Assembly (NCBI GenBank): GCA_019155185.1
Contig: CM032802.1
Location: 596,001-660,000 of the forward strand
Source of the DNA: Beaufortia kweichowensis
Lineage: Eukaryota; Chordata; Actinopteri; Cypriniformes; Gastromyzontidae
Reading direction: 5' to 3'
DNA length: 64,000 nt
A model generated the notes under the pieces. It was given only the letters and a program-made list of their open reading frames with translations. It did not search any database and was not told the DNA's origin. Made by a program: the position numbers and the translations under genes. Shown piece after piece: positions 29,625 to 43,395 of the stretch (position 1 is the stretch's first letter; each line of letters opens with the position of its first letter).

Positions 29625-32600
29625 CCTGAAGCTCACAGTAGACTTGCACTGGTGTGGTGTGTTAACAAGCGTTGGCATTTCTCTCTGTGGTGTCAGATGT
29701 GTGGAGGATTTCACTCCACATGTACTCAGACTCAATAACAATGCTTACAGGGCAGCACAAGGAGAGTATTGAAGTTTCAGGAAAGTTTGGTGTAGTAGTC
29801 ATTGCATCCTGTTTTAATTTGATCTGAAACAATTGCCGAAGTGAAATACTTTGGATTAGAGGTTTAAAATGAAGCAGAATGTTTGAGGAAATCAACCCAA
29901 TGCTGTAATGAGACTCTCTAGATCAATTCAGCAGAAAAACAGAATGACATTTTATTAGTCAGGATATTTCTGCATCTTTCCTAAACCTTTCTGAATCTAA
30001 AGCGAACTTCTTTCTCAACGCTGCTGCACCATTCAGAAAAACACTTGAGTAAAGATGCAATAACACACATGATCTCATATCACATCCACATCAATGTTAA
30101 CAGTATCCATCAATTACTCCAGCAGGAGCAGGAACAATCAAGCTATTACTGTAAAATGAGAAACTCTTCCAGAAACCAGCAATGTGATCTTCTCCAGAGC
30201 TTTAAGATTAGCTGAAGAGGCTTGAAAAAAAGAAATCCATCACATCTTCTGAACTATAAAAGAGAAACATCTGAGCTATGAACATTGAGCAAACGCCATT
30301 AAAAACACATTTGATTATGTGCTATTATTGTGTTTGACTAAATACCTGAACTGATACAGTGAGATCCACGTCTAATCGTCTCTTCCGGGAGCCGATTAAA
30401 GTGATTTAAGTCTGGAGAAGTTGAAACTGAGCTTCAGTCTCGTCTTTGAAGACAGATGTCAACAGTTGAAGGTCATGATGAAAGATGAGAGCAGGTGGTC
30501 TTGAGATTTACCAGCACATTCAGAAGCTCTGCAGCAGGTAAAGATATGCAGACAGAAAGTGATTATTCAGAGAGTCTCGCATACGTTAAATAATTTATAA
30601 CAAAGAAAATGAACATGTGAAATGACCCGTGGGATAAAGATGTGTTATGAGATGCAGGTGTTTCATCACATCCACACCATGTGTTTAAAACATTCTGATA
30701 TTCATCAGGAGAAAGTTTCTTTTAGCAGAAGTGAAAACTGAGTTTGGCACATTGACAGTGATTAAAGTTTTGGTTCAAACTTGCAATATAGACAGAAAGT
30801 GTTGCACACATTTATCAGCTCTGTGGTTTTATAAAAACTGACTAACTAATTGCTTTAGTATACTTGGCAAAAGACAGATGAAGTGAAACACAGATGCAGT
30901 ACATCATCATCTTGCTTTAGGACGGATATGTCACATGACTATAAATACATCTAGACTAGAAAGCCTCAGTTTTCACAATCCACAACACAAAAACTGCATT
31001 GAACTGAATGAAATTTACCAGGTTAAAGTCTGAAATCAAACAAACATTTCAAATCCTTTTATTTGATGACCAATATGTTCTTCACTTCTGATGAAGACGA
31101 TCCTCATGAAGTCATTTGGCTATGTGATGTTTATATAAATTTCATTTTGAAGTGAATAAACATCTACAGAGAAATGTTAATTGTGTGAAAGTTGAGAGTA
31201 TTTTTACCCTTTATCTTCATTTCATTATGTGCGTGTTGTTTATGGGTTCCTCATGTGTCTCTTGCTTAACTTGTCTGTCTCATCTTTATTACACAAACCC
31301 TTTAAAGCTTCCTCATGTTTAATTCACAGAAGAAGAAGATCCTTCAGGAGCAAACACACAAAGTCTCAGAGAAAGATCAAAACATGTCTGCCGTCAATCT
31401 GACCTCCAACTTCAGTCAAACACCTCGAACTTCTGCAAACACTTCTTAAAAGAGAATCCTCACTTTAAACTGAGTCATTATCTGAACTAAAACTGTCTCC
31501 TGGAGATAATCCTGGATCACATGTGAGATGTGTACAAAATGAGCAAACTGAGCAATTATTCCTCTCTCTCTCTTTCCACACACGTGAGGAGAGAGAGAGA
31601 GAGATTTATGCATTCCTAAATATAAGAAATGATGGAAAAGCTCATTTGAAAAGCTTGATTTTGATCATAATTTTGTCTGAAGTGTTTTTCTGTGTCTGTT
31701 GCCCAGAGGTGATGTCATTTATCTGACTGTTCTCTGACATTCTCATAAAGCTCAAATGCTGTTGAAAGATTGAAAAATAACAACTTTCAACAACTTTTGG
31801 AGTTCAGAAAACGTGATGTTTGTAGTGTTCAAAGCAGCGCAATTCTCTGAAATGCATACAAACCTCAGTTAAAAATACTGTATTTGACAAGACAAATGTT
31901 TACTAAGCCAGTGTATAGTAACATTAGGCCAGATTACAAATGCCTTAATTTCAATCAAATATTCCCTCATTCAACCTCACCTGAAATAAAACTCGTCATA
32001 TGTAAATCGTGTCTGTAAATGTAAAACAAGCAGACAAACTGAAACATTCATTCACTTAATGTCCACGTACCACTGACAACATTTAATGAAGTCTAATAGA
32101 AAGAAATGAAAAAATGCTTGTAAACTTTACCGTGTACAGTAATGAATGTTTCCTGAAAGTCTCTTTTAGATTTATGAGGTGTGAGAGTTTGAGACACATA
32201 CAGCGACAGAGCTCACGATGATTAATGACCTGCAGGAGAACCAGGACACAACCAAACCCGCTTCAGACGTGTGGACGGTTCATCTAAACACATCAAGAAC
32301 AAATGAATTCACATATGTGCTTAATAAACCTCCATTACATTACAACAGTTCTGTAAGATTCTCTTAAGAATATATAAGATTATATGTTGCCGCTTCTGAT
32401 GTGTCGCTTCATTGTCTCCTAATATTTGTAAGTCGCTTTGGATAAAAGCATCAGCTAAATGCCTCAATGTAAATAAGAACAAAATCTAATGTAATGTTAC
32501 TAGTATTTTGGTATTCTGTAAAGAACATATATATATATAAACAGGTAAGATTTATTGTATTATTTTACAACTTTTATTCAAAGCGACTTACAGTTCCTTC

Positions 32601-33892
32601 ATAACATTCATCAGTAAATGAGTTCTCTGGGAATCAAATCCAGCATGTTTTGTACTGATAACACAATGTTCTATATCAGCTACAGAAACACTACACAATC
32701 AATATTTCTAAAAATAAATCATATTTTAAATCAGATCCACCTGTAAACTACAGTTTTAAGGGAAAAACATGTACATTTAGCCGAAGGCATAAAGAAATAA
32801 TCTTGGCTAAACTGAAAACAAATACTGTATTTAAATATTGTGCATTATATCTTATGCATGGAGTTAGTAGTTTTATAATGTATATCTTAGTTTCTGATTC
32901 AATTATGTTGTTGGCAATGCTTTTTTCAAATCTGGTAGAAATGATGTCATAAATCATATTAAAGCTGGTTTGTTTGGCTCTTTAAAGAGTTCCTATGGAG
33001 AATATAAACAGGAGAAATATTTCCAAAGAACAATATGAGCGTTTCTATTATGATTGCATTGGTCTTCACAATCTCTCTCTCTCTCTTTCTGTCTCTGATC
33101 TGCGAGCAGATAATCGGATACATTAGTCTTTTTTACACCATTAGATCTTAAACTTATGTCACATTAAATGATGAGAGTCTCATAAGTTCACCTGAAGATC
33201 TTCAACTGAGATCTGAGGAGGAGAAAATCACTTCAGATCAAATGAATGTTTATAGCAGGGTTTTTCAACTTTCAATTATAATAACTCAAAAACAAATATA
33301 GAATTACTCATTTAAGTGATCCAGAAAGACGGTCAGCTCTTAATGTTTACATCATTTCAATGACAGCTGTGTTCAACACAGATGAGATCACAAATCTCAC
33401 ACGTATCTCTCCTGTAGACAGACAGCGAAAATGTTTATCCATCAGTCTCTGACAGACACCGGATGAGTTTCAGAGCGAATGCATGAGTCCGGCCAAAGAT
33501 ATCAGATATTAACAAGATGCTGGAGTGATTTTACTATAAGTGGAAGAAAGTGCAATGTTCAGGAGCTCCGCCTTCAAGTAAAACCAGCCAATCATTAATG
33601 GATCCATTCAAGCAGATACAGAAATAGCTGCCTGGAGGTGCACACATTTCCCTAAAGAGACTTTCATCTGACTTATGTATGACGCTCAACTAACACAATA
33701 ACATTCTGATTGTAAAGCATCTAAACACTTTCCAGTGTTGATGAATTTGGCCATTACGAGTTACCACAGAATAAAAACACACACACAGAGTTTGTACACA
33801 GAGGAATCTTCCTGCTGCTGTGACTCATTTTCTGTGAGCAGTTTTGGATCTCACCTCATCCAGGAACCATCTGCTCAATCCTGAAGCACATC
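29621..33892. other. Intergenic spacer, SINE/LINE tails only
   Basis: No coding exon or RNA gene recognised. It contains a tail repeat at 32391-32475, a degraded reverse relative at 32560-32620 (AAAGCGACTTACAGTTCC), and short simple runs at 31560-31604 and 33073-33090. CpG-containing patches near 32210-32290 and 33400-33500 are unexplained. Confidence 0.6.
32391..32475 (+). repeat. SINE/LINE 3' tail
   Basis: Same wording as 931-1020 (CGCTTCTGATGTGTCGCTT, TCTCCTAATATTTG, GTCGCTTTGGATAAAAGC), ending in CAATGTAAATAAG. Confidence 0.7.
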
Positions 33893-34393
<501 letters not shown>

Positions 34394-36141
34394 CACAAAC
34401 ACATTTCTAAAAGTAACAGGAACGATTAATGTACAGTCTTTTTTGGGTTTTACGGCCACTATCCCTAAAAACAACAAGCTCTTCATCAGAAGTGATTACA
34501 GATTTGCGTCTCAGGAAACACACGTGTTATTGCAGAATACAAAGAGAAGGATTCATGCTGTTTTGCACACGTGTATTCAGCATCTGTCATCTGAATGAAT
34601 GCTAAAGCATCAGTACACAAGAGACTGTTGTGTGTTTATATCCTTTCATTTATAAAGACCTGATCCTTTAATCTCTTCTCTCCTCGTGACACCAGCACAC
34701 CTGAATGACAAGACCTTCATTCTGTCTTCAGTCTGAGACAAGAATTAAAGACAAAGACTTCATTTAACAACCCACACAACACAGACACACAAACCACACA
34801 ATATATTCAGCATCACTGCAATGCGGTCTGTGACTGAACTCAACTGAAAATCTATAGAAGAACTGAGAGAGAACATTTTCAATACAAACTGTCCAGCTTT
34901 AGAGAAAGAAATGTTCCAGGTTCAATACAGCTATAAGGTCCATTGAGTTACATTAATGATAAACAAAACATCCTGTCCCTGAGCTTCAGTCACAACATAA
35001 AATAATGATGTAAATGATACATAATCATATTTCATTTATAATATAGAAATGAATTATTTTAAGTACTGAAATGAATTATTTTATTGACACAATGTTTTAT
35101 TGACCTGAAGTTGGCTTCCTAAACATTGATTTTAATCTTTGACATGGTCTTAGTCAATAACAAAGGTTTTAATTTTACTGAATGTTCTATGTAGAAAGAT
35201 TTAAGAAAAATGACTTCAGGTGGATTTTTACAGACAGCATCACACAGATTTCTAATTAAAAAGATGATGTATAACACCATAGAAGAAGCATTTTTGCCTG
35301 AAAGTTTACATTACGACCGTTCAACAGAAAGGGTCTTTGTAGTGCAGTTACAGTGTAGCAGTTAAACTTGAACATCATACAGTACAAAGAAAAGGTTCCT
35401 AAAAGGTTCTTTGTAGTAGAAAAAGTTCTACAGACTATAAAAAGATAAGAAAGAAATGGATTTATGACTGAAAGGGTCTTTGAATAATCAGAAACGGTTC
35501 ATCTATGGCATTATGACAAAGAAACTCTAACTATCCATGTCTGTGAATAATCAATGTTTTCAGCATTTCTTAAATAAACTGTGTTGCTGTATAGACTGTA
35601 TTCAACATCTCAGCATTTCTCCACTAACATTGATTTTATTTATTCTCCTCAGCAGGACAATTGATCTGTTCAGTCTATATTGATGCTGTTTACAGTCAAA
35701 TTTCTTACTGAAAGAAAAACACCTTCAAGGTTTTCAATCATTTATAAATAATGTCATTTACTCCAAACTCATTTTAGTCTAAACTCCACGACCCGTTTTA
35801 GCTTCGGGCAGGACACATTTACATCTGAAAGACTTTGACAGTTTCTCCATTTATCACAGACTTGTTAAGAGCTCCACAGAAACGCTGACGTGACAGTTTG
35901 AATCAGTTCACGTCCTGATGGACGGCAATTACTGTACGGAACCAAACATCCGCTCTCACCTCAACTGCATCTATACGACTCGCAATCATTAGCTCAGAGG
36001 AAGCGGTGGTCACCGGAGGATTTCTGAACCCGCCTCATCTGAATGAGAGAGAGTAAAGTCTGAGAGAGTCTGACAGAGCGTACAGCACAGTGTCTATGAT
36101 TCTGACATGACCCTACAGCCAGCTACAGACATACAACACCA

Positions 36142-36368
<227 letters not shown>

Positions 36369-37204
36369 TTTTTTAGGGATGTATGTATATATTCAGGATT
36401 GGAGGGCAACATTTTCTGTTCTGCTATACTCTGCTTGAGGTGAGAAAAAAATTTCTTAAAAAGATCAGCAGTAACAACTCCACGGCATTGAAATTAAAAT
36501 GTGCATCGCATTAGAATAAATGGCAGTTTTCCGAGAACTGTACTGCTTCCTGCACTTTATTTTAATATCTTCTGTTAAAAATGAAAGCAATCGCTCTCTA
36601 AACTGAGTTAAAGATTACTAACAAAACCATCCAGATGAATATATAACAGTTCTGTGACTGAACTCTCATCTTACTGCAGTACACGAGTCCTGCCAGAAAC
36701 TGAACTAGTCGTCACACCAGCATCTTTAACCAAATGACGGATAATTTATCTGACAGCTGCTCAGACTCGACTGTCAAGAGAATCAATCACACACAGTTTG
36801 AGTGTCACATGAAACCCATCGACAGATACTTTCATCCAAATGCAAAACCACAAGTATTTTAGGTCAAAATCTGTTTGTGTTCATTTTTTGCAGTTGGCTT
36901 TTAATATATAAAGGGCCTTAATATAAAGGTTTTTAATAAAAACTGACGGCATACAGAAAAATGACTGCTGTGGACCTGATCTGTCATTTAGTGAAACTGG
37001 AGCAAAAATAAGGGTAAATTTGTGGTTATCATGGTTTAAGTATTTTTGGGGTTATTTAAAGACTAAGACTAGAGTAGATAGAGTAAAACAACAGATAATT
37101 TGGTTAGGGAATAAGAGTAAAAGCATGAATCACACCAGCACAGACCTTACTGAGCCGAGATAAATCACAATCCCAAAGCACCCAGAAAACTGTGAGGAGG
37201 AAAC

Positions 37205-37399
<195 letters not shown>

Positions 37400-37714
37400 T
37401 TATTATTCTGTGCAGGTAGATGGTTGTGTGTGTAGATGGTTCTAAGACTACAGATAGATATAGATAGTCCCTCAGATCCCTCAAGCAAAAAGTACTGCAG
37501 CGCTACCAGATGAATATGGAAACATCCTGCAGATGTATTTTATTTGGTTCTGTGAGACTGAAGATAAATGATCACACATCAACTTCTAATGAACCAGAAA
37601 GTAATATTGAAATCTGAATTCCCTCAAAGCCCACACAGTGTGATTCCTTCAGAAACTGACACAAGCCTAATGCTGATAAATGACTAATGATTAGTAATAA
37701 GTCTTCATTGACAG

Positions 37715-37822
37715 CTGGAAATGACCCGGGAGAGATCCAGAGGTCAGAGTTCATCATGTACAACATTGAGCTTCCCGCAGGAAACATCTCTGGAACGGGT
37801 GTGACAAAAGCTGATGTGTTCA
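37715..37822 (+). other. Exon-like open stretch, gene unknown
   Basis: A 108-base stretch is bounded by an acceptor-like TCTTCATTGACAG and a strong donor-like TTCA/GTAAGT. Read in the frame left open, it encodes GNDPGEIQRSEFIMYNIELP followed by AGNISGTGVTKADVFS, a normal-looking peptide with one possible N-glycosylation site (NIS). Both boundaries would be phase 1, as in shuffled extracellular modules. I found no partner exons on either side and no family I recognise. It may be a chance ORF, a pseudogene piece or a lone exon of an unrecognised gene. Confidence 0.25.
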
Positions 37823-37954
37823 GTAAGTATCTAGATGAAGGGAGTGGTTCTGAAATCCATCTGATGGTGTTGAAGGTGTTAATGCTCTACTGCCACCTGC
37901 TGACTGATGCTAAAGCTCACCGTCACACTGACATACTCATAAATAACAATACTG

Positions 37955-38200
37955 TCATTATTTATCACCCTCATGTGCTTCAAAACCTGATGTGACTCTT
38001 TCTTTAGTGTAACACAAAAGAAGAAATTCTGTGAAATGTCTGTTTTGTGTTTATATGAATGGAAGTCAATCAGGTTGATTATCAACATTCTTCAAAATAT
38101 ATTTTTGTGTTCTGAAGTAGAAAGAAAGCCATATAGGTTTGACATGACATGAGAGGGAATAAATGATAAAAGTATTTATATTTTTGGGGCATTTACTTCT
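37955..38200. mobile_element. MITE fragment of the 'GTTCACCC' family
   Basis: It holds ATTTATCACCCTCATGTGCTTC, AACACAAAAGAAGAAATTCTG, GAATGGAAGTCAATCAGG, ATAGGTTTGACATGACATGAG and AATAAATGATAAAA, the internal order of the element seen at 1-240. Both terminal repeats are degraded. Confidence 0.55.
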
Positions 38201-38863
38201 ATAAAGTAAAGGCAGATATATGCTGTCGGGCTGAAACACACAGTATAAGTGCAGATGTGATTGTGTAGAAGAACGACTTTAGATGAACATCAGATATAGA
38301 GTTCAGCACAAATAACCTTTAAAACAAGCCAAATGCACAATATCCACACAAGCATGACGTCCGTTCTGTATCTGAACATCAAATGAAGTGTAACTCGGAA
38401 CATTCAGCCTCAAGAGAGTCAATTACTGTTCTGACTGACATCTACTGTCCATCACACCTGCTTCATTCAGACAAATACAAGCAAGACTTATGATTTATTT
38501 ACATAGACTTGCATTAAAATCATATATGGCCAGAGCCATTAAATAATCACCCTAGCAACCGCCTAGCAATTTCCTAGCAACCACTCATAATGCTGTGAAA
38601 GCAAACACCATACTCATTATCCTGAGTAAATGTCCAAATCTAGTTTCCTTTACAAAGTGCTTTTATGGATTCCTGCCTTTCAGCGCAAACCGCCACAGCA
38701 ATTATCTGAAAAAAATGACTTCAGAGCTGACACACGATGACCCACAAGCATTCAACACTAATTTCGGAAGAGATTTAAAAATCTCATAAGCATTATGCAT
38801 TTATTGGTTAGTTTCAGCTTGATTCTGAGAAAGACGGCCCATAATATGACAGACTAGAGTCAG

Positions 38864-38901
<38 letters not shown>

Positions 38902-38940
38902 ATGCTAAACATGTTACAGTAATCACTGATCTCCTCCAAA

Positions 38941-39042
38941 GTGTGTGTGTGTGTTTGTGTGTGTCTGCAGGTCAGTGAGTGTGTGTGTGTGTGTGTGTGT
39001 CTGCAGGTCAGTGTGTGTGTGTGTGTGTGTGTCTGCAGGTCA

Positions 39043-39073
<31 letters not shown>

Positions 39074-39088
39074 TGTGTGTCTGCAGGT

Positions 39089-39128
<40 letters not shown>

Positions 39129-39166
39129 CTTGTGTGTGTGTGTGTGTTTGTGTGTGTCTGCAGGTG
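38941..39166 (+). repeat. Compound minisatellite of GT runs and CTGCAGGTCAGTG
   Basis: Five GT runs of different length are each followed by TCTGCAGGT(C/G)AGTG, starting near 38964, 39000, 39032, 39080 and 39158. Unit length varies from about 32 to 78 bases because the GT part varies. The conserved core resembles a joined splice acceptor (CTGCAG) and donor (GTCAGTG/GTGAGTG). Confidence 0.9.
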
Positions 39167-39529
39167 AGTGTTTTTTTACTTTGGTCTCTGGTGATGTGAT
39201 GTCCTGGAGCGGTCAGCTGACATCAGCAGAATCCGCCTGTCCTCACATCTGTCCATCACACTGCTGTAATGACCTGTGGTGTCAGAACCGTTGTACTGTA
39301 TCTACAGCCCGTCACGTGACATTTTACCCACGAGTCCCCTTAAAGCTTCAGGCCTCACGAATGAATCTCCAACCTGAGAGGATTAACTCCTATTGTCCTG
39401 GTTTTCATTGAACTCCTATGATTCTATATAAATAAATCTCATACTGTAAGACTGCTGTGATGAACCTGTCAGGTCATGAGGCTAATCTAATGAAATGCCA
39501 AAACAAAGTTCACTAACAAATGTAAATTC

Positions 39530-39640
39530 TGTTGTTTACTCACCCTCATGTTCTTTCACACCCCTCTGACGGTCTGTCATCTCTGGAGATTTTAGGCAGA
39601 ATGTTCTTTAGTTTCCTATAAATAGAGAAACCTTTCTTTA
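39530..39640. mobile_element. MITE fragment of the 'GTTCACCC' family
   Basis: TTGTTTACTCACCCTCATGTTCTTTCAC and TCATCTCTGGAG-type wording match one end of the common element. The opposite end is missing. Confidence 0.4.
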
Positions 39641-39790
39641 CTAATAATTCACTTCAACATTAAATAACTAAATCTGATTCATTGCATTGAACCTGATGTA
39701 ATATAAATGCAAGGAGTCACTAGCTGATGAAAATGATCATAACATTGTGCTTGCGGCGGGAAATCGCCACTGTCAAAAAGAAGCTGAATA

Positions 39791-39993
39791 TATGTGACCC
39801 TAAATCTGAGATAATGAGCTTTAAAATGAGATTTTTCTTATTAATTTTACTATGATTTAAATCTTTGACTCAGTCAATATTAAAGATATCAATGTTATAT
39901 TTTCACAGAATGTTCTTTACATTATGATTTTATGAAAACTGTAAAACAACAAAAATGACATTTTTCACAGACAGGGTCACATATATGATCAAA
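39791..39993. mobile_element. MITE with perfect 13-bp inverted ends TATATGTGACCCT
   Basis: The element begins TATATGTGACCCTAAATC and ends GACAGGGTCACATATA, about 200 bases apart. The terminal 13 bases are a perfect inverted repeat. The interior is AT-rich and non-coding. TATGTGACCCT ends mark an abundant cyprinid non-autonomous DNA transposon group, to my knowledge. Confidence 0.75.
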
Positions 39994-40839
39994 TCATACA
40001 TATTTAATCTGAGGAGAGAGAGAAGTGAACATGTTCAGAGCTTTAGGCAAGAAGAAACAGAAAGATAATAAACTCTTTCATATTTCTGACATCTGAGTTT
40101 AACACATTAAGATCATGTTTAACCCTGAACTATCACACCAGAGATGAAACGTGTGAAACAGATAGAGAGTTTTAAAGACAGCTATAATTTCCCTCAGTTA
40201 ATTGAACTGAACACATAACAGTAAACATAAGTCTGCTGAGGCTCATTTAATAACAGTGATTTTCTTAAGCTAATGAACACCGAGAACCCTTCAATAAGAC
40301 CGTCATAAATTCAAGTACACCATCCAGAAACTGAGACGATGCAGGTGTTTGCCAGCTCGACAAATCAAATGTGTTTGTGACACCAGTTTCATTAGATTAA
40401 AGGATTCTTGCGGTATAACTGAAGCACAACTGAATTATGAATCACATTTAAACGCTGATGTTTTTCCTCTCGATCTAAAGCGAGTGACTGGTTCTCGGGT
40501 TCCTCCCGGCCATCTGGAATAGAAAGCCCTCAAGAGTTTAAGAGTCGATTACTCATGAGTGTGTGTGAGTTTTTAAAGGAAAGAAAAGAGTTCACTAAGC
40601 TTTAGAGAAACTGTAAAGAAGCGGAACTAATGCAGAAGAACAGAGCTGAATCCTGTGAGAGTAAAGCTTACACAATCACTCTCATTCAGAGACGAGATGC
40701 AAAAACAACTCATCCACCAGAGACATCCAAAGACTTCTATTGTCACGTACATGAAGAAACTGCTTACATTATCTATACATCATTTTACTCAATATAAAAA
40801 GTGAAGTAGGCAATTCCAGCGTTTTCAGTCAAAACTTGA
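39994..40839. other. Spacer, one possible conserved patch
   Basis: No gene was found. A patch near 40480-40560 (CGAGTGACTGGTTCTCGG, CCTCCCGGCCATCTGG) is richer in CpG than its surroundings but has no exon structure. Confidence 0.5.
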
Positions 40840-41260
40840 AATGTAAACTCTCACAGAATGTACTTATTATCAATATATTGAATCATCTGTTTATATTTAA
40901 CTAAAGTCCTGTTGATAGCCCTGTTTATACTTGTATGTAGGATTTCTGTGAATTAAAATACACAAATCAAAAGCTATAATACCCAACAAATGAAGAAGAG
41001 ATGATTCTTTAAAGAACATCAAATAGATATTTATTTTAATTGTATGTGTTCATTTATAAGGAATATGAACTGATATGAATGTGAAGATTCTGAAAACAGC
41101 ACTTTATCTGACTATGAAAAATCATGATTTAAACACAAACAAATGCTTTATAAACTTTCAGACAGACCTCACATGAGGATTTAAACCAGCAAATATCTGA
41201 ACTATCAGTATGATGAACACCTTTGAGAAAAACTTTATTTTCATGGTAAGACTAAATGTG
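40840..41260 (+). repeat. Unnamed dispersed repeat, copy 2 (longest)
   Basis: It includes CAGTCAAAACTTGAAAT, ACAGAATGTACTTATTATC, GAATCATCTGTTTATATTT, GGATTTCTGTGAATTAAAAT, AATACCCAACAAATG, and near the right end CTATCAGTATGATGAACACCTTTG. These words occur in the same order, in part, at 12030-12300, 51185-51445 and 62772-62900, which defines a family about 400 bases long. Confidence 0.6.
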
Positions 41261-43327
41261 GTTTCTACAACATTTTCAACACAAAATGGAATTAAAAAAT
41301 CTTATGAAACACTATAATTATATAGATAATATAAATCCAAGTAGGATTTTGTTCTATTTTACAGTCTTAAAATAATTAATCCCAGGTTACAAGTAAAGTT
41401 ATAGAGATGAATACTCATTAAAGCTCTTGTATCACTGCAGTAATCTAACAGAATGATTGATTGATCAATCACAGTAATATGAACTATATTACAAAGAAAG
41501 ATAGAAACTTCTTTTTATCATCATTTATGCAACAATTGTAACATTACAGTTTGGAATAATGTGCACAAATGAATCATGCACAAGGATGTGAAACAATAGG
41601 GTCAACCTTGACTTTCTGTTGCCTTTAAGAGCAACAATATGGAGCCGGTCATCCAGCGGGTGTCTGTGAGAGATGAGTGAAACACATCAGTACCTGAAGG
41701 GACGTAACACTGCAGAAAATGTCAGCACAGATCTTTAAAAATGGACCCCTGAAGCTGAAAACAGAGGAAATCTCCAGGCCGAAGGCTCACGACTGAGGAT
41801 AGAGAAATTGACATTTTAAGAGAGGAAATTTTGTCTCCTGATACTCACAGACTCTGACCGGCTAAACCAATGGTCATCTCATGCCTGTAGATACATGAAG
41901 AGACATTTCCAACTAGAACAAGTGTTTCAAAACAGGACAAAGAAAGATAGAAAGAAATGGAGAAAGAAAGAGACCCTAGCAAAACATCACTAGCATGATA
42001 GTACACGGGCACTTCATGACTTCTGCAAAAAATGTCAAACTTTGGAATCTTCCATGTTGTTGAACTGATAATAATGTTGTTATCACGTGAAAACAATGGT
42101 GGTGGTATTGTGTTGTGTGATTTATCCAACGTGTCATTGATTCAGATCTTAGGTTCACCATGATCCTTAAGACATTAGAAACATACAATTAAAAACACAC
42201 TCACTGACATACACACAATGAGTTTAGTGTATTAGCAATGCCCGACAAGAATCATTTCAGAAACAAACGCAAAAGCAACTTAATTTTAAAACAGCAGTCT
42301 GACATTTTTTATAGTACAATTTAAAGCAAAACTGTGTTCAAATTGTTCATGAACTCAATCTACTGATGTCTCATTCATAGTTGACAACAGCTTTGAAAGA
42401 CAAATGAAATGGGTGTGCCGACTGTGAGATCAGTTTTTATTCTGTGATACAGAAAACTCGAATTTCAGATATTCCATATATTAGTGTAGAGATGAGAGAA
42501 ATATCTCCTGTTCTCAGAGCAGGTCATGCTGATCTCTAAAGCATCTCACAGATCTGATGTCAAACCATCCAATCACCTTTATATCTCACCTCAGACAGGT
42601 GCACAGCCTTTAATATCTACAATAAAACTATTTCTTTATTTTAATAAGTCTTTTCTCTTTATCTTACGTTTTAACTGTGAATTATTGGGGAAATATAGTT
42701 TAAAACAACATTTGCTGTCTTTACAAGGTAAAAAGCTCAAGGTCATCATCAGCTTCAGAATACATTTACATATAATTATTTAACAGATGCTTTCATCCGA
42801 GATGACTTACAAAGGAGGAAAAACACAAGTGATTGATCATAAAAGTCAAACAACATCAGTTCAATAAAATATCCGGAGTAAACCAGAAATACAGCAGAAG
42901 TGAATCACTTAAACCCTAAATTAATCCAAATATTTTCCACTGCAGTTTTCTTTGCCTGCCAAAGTTGATGGAAATGGATGCAATTCACAATGTTTTTATG
43001 AATTGTTTTCATTTCCTTGATGTGTTGGCATTTCTGCCACTGGAGTAATATAAAACTCTGTAAAAGTACATTAATACATTCATCATTCACTGCCACACCC
43101 GAAAAACAACAAACCCAATCAATGCTGCCATCTGCTGACTACACTGACCATTGAAGAGAGTCGTTTCTGGGAATCGGTTCTTTCTCAAAGCAAATTGTGA
43201 TTCACAATCACTCCCAAAATCATCGTTAACCTACAATGGTCGCCAGTTCAGTCGTTACCAACACCGAATCACTGATATGTGTTGGAGACAACAGAACTTG
43301 ACTAATGATGCTGTTGGGAAGCGAACA
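41261..43327. other. Spacer without recognisable gene
   Basis: No exon chain was found. A reverse SINE/LINE tail relative lies near 42765-42815 (ACATTTACATATAATTATTTAACAGATGCTTTCATCC). The ORFs at 41845-42188, 42526-42783 and 43151-43351 have no recognisable domain. Confidence 0.55.
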
Positions 43328-43395
43328 CGACTGAATGATTCAAACGACTGAATGATTCAAACGACTGAATGATTCAAACGACTGAATGATTCAAA
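43328..43395 (+). repeat. 17-bp tandem repeat, four copies
   Basis: Four perfect copies of CGACTGAATGATTCAAA at 43328, 43345, 43362 and 43379. Confidence 0.95.

Noticed and set aside
38869..38898. Possible regulatory GA run near a splice-like CTTTCAG at about 38684
   Set aside because: The putative exon after 38684 meets a stop within eight codons in the frame that would follow 37822, and no other frame makes sense.
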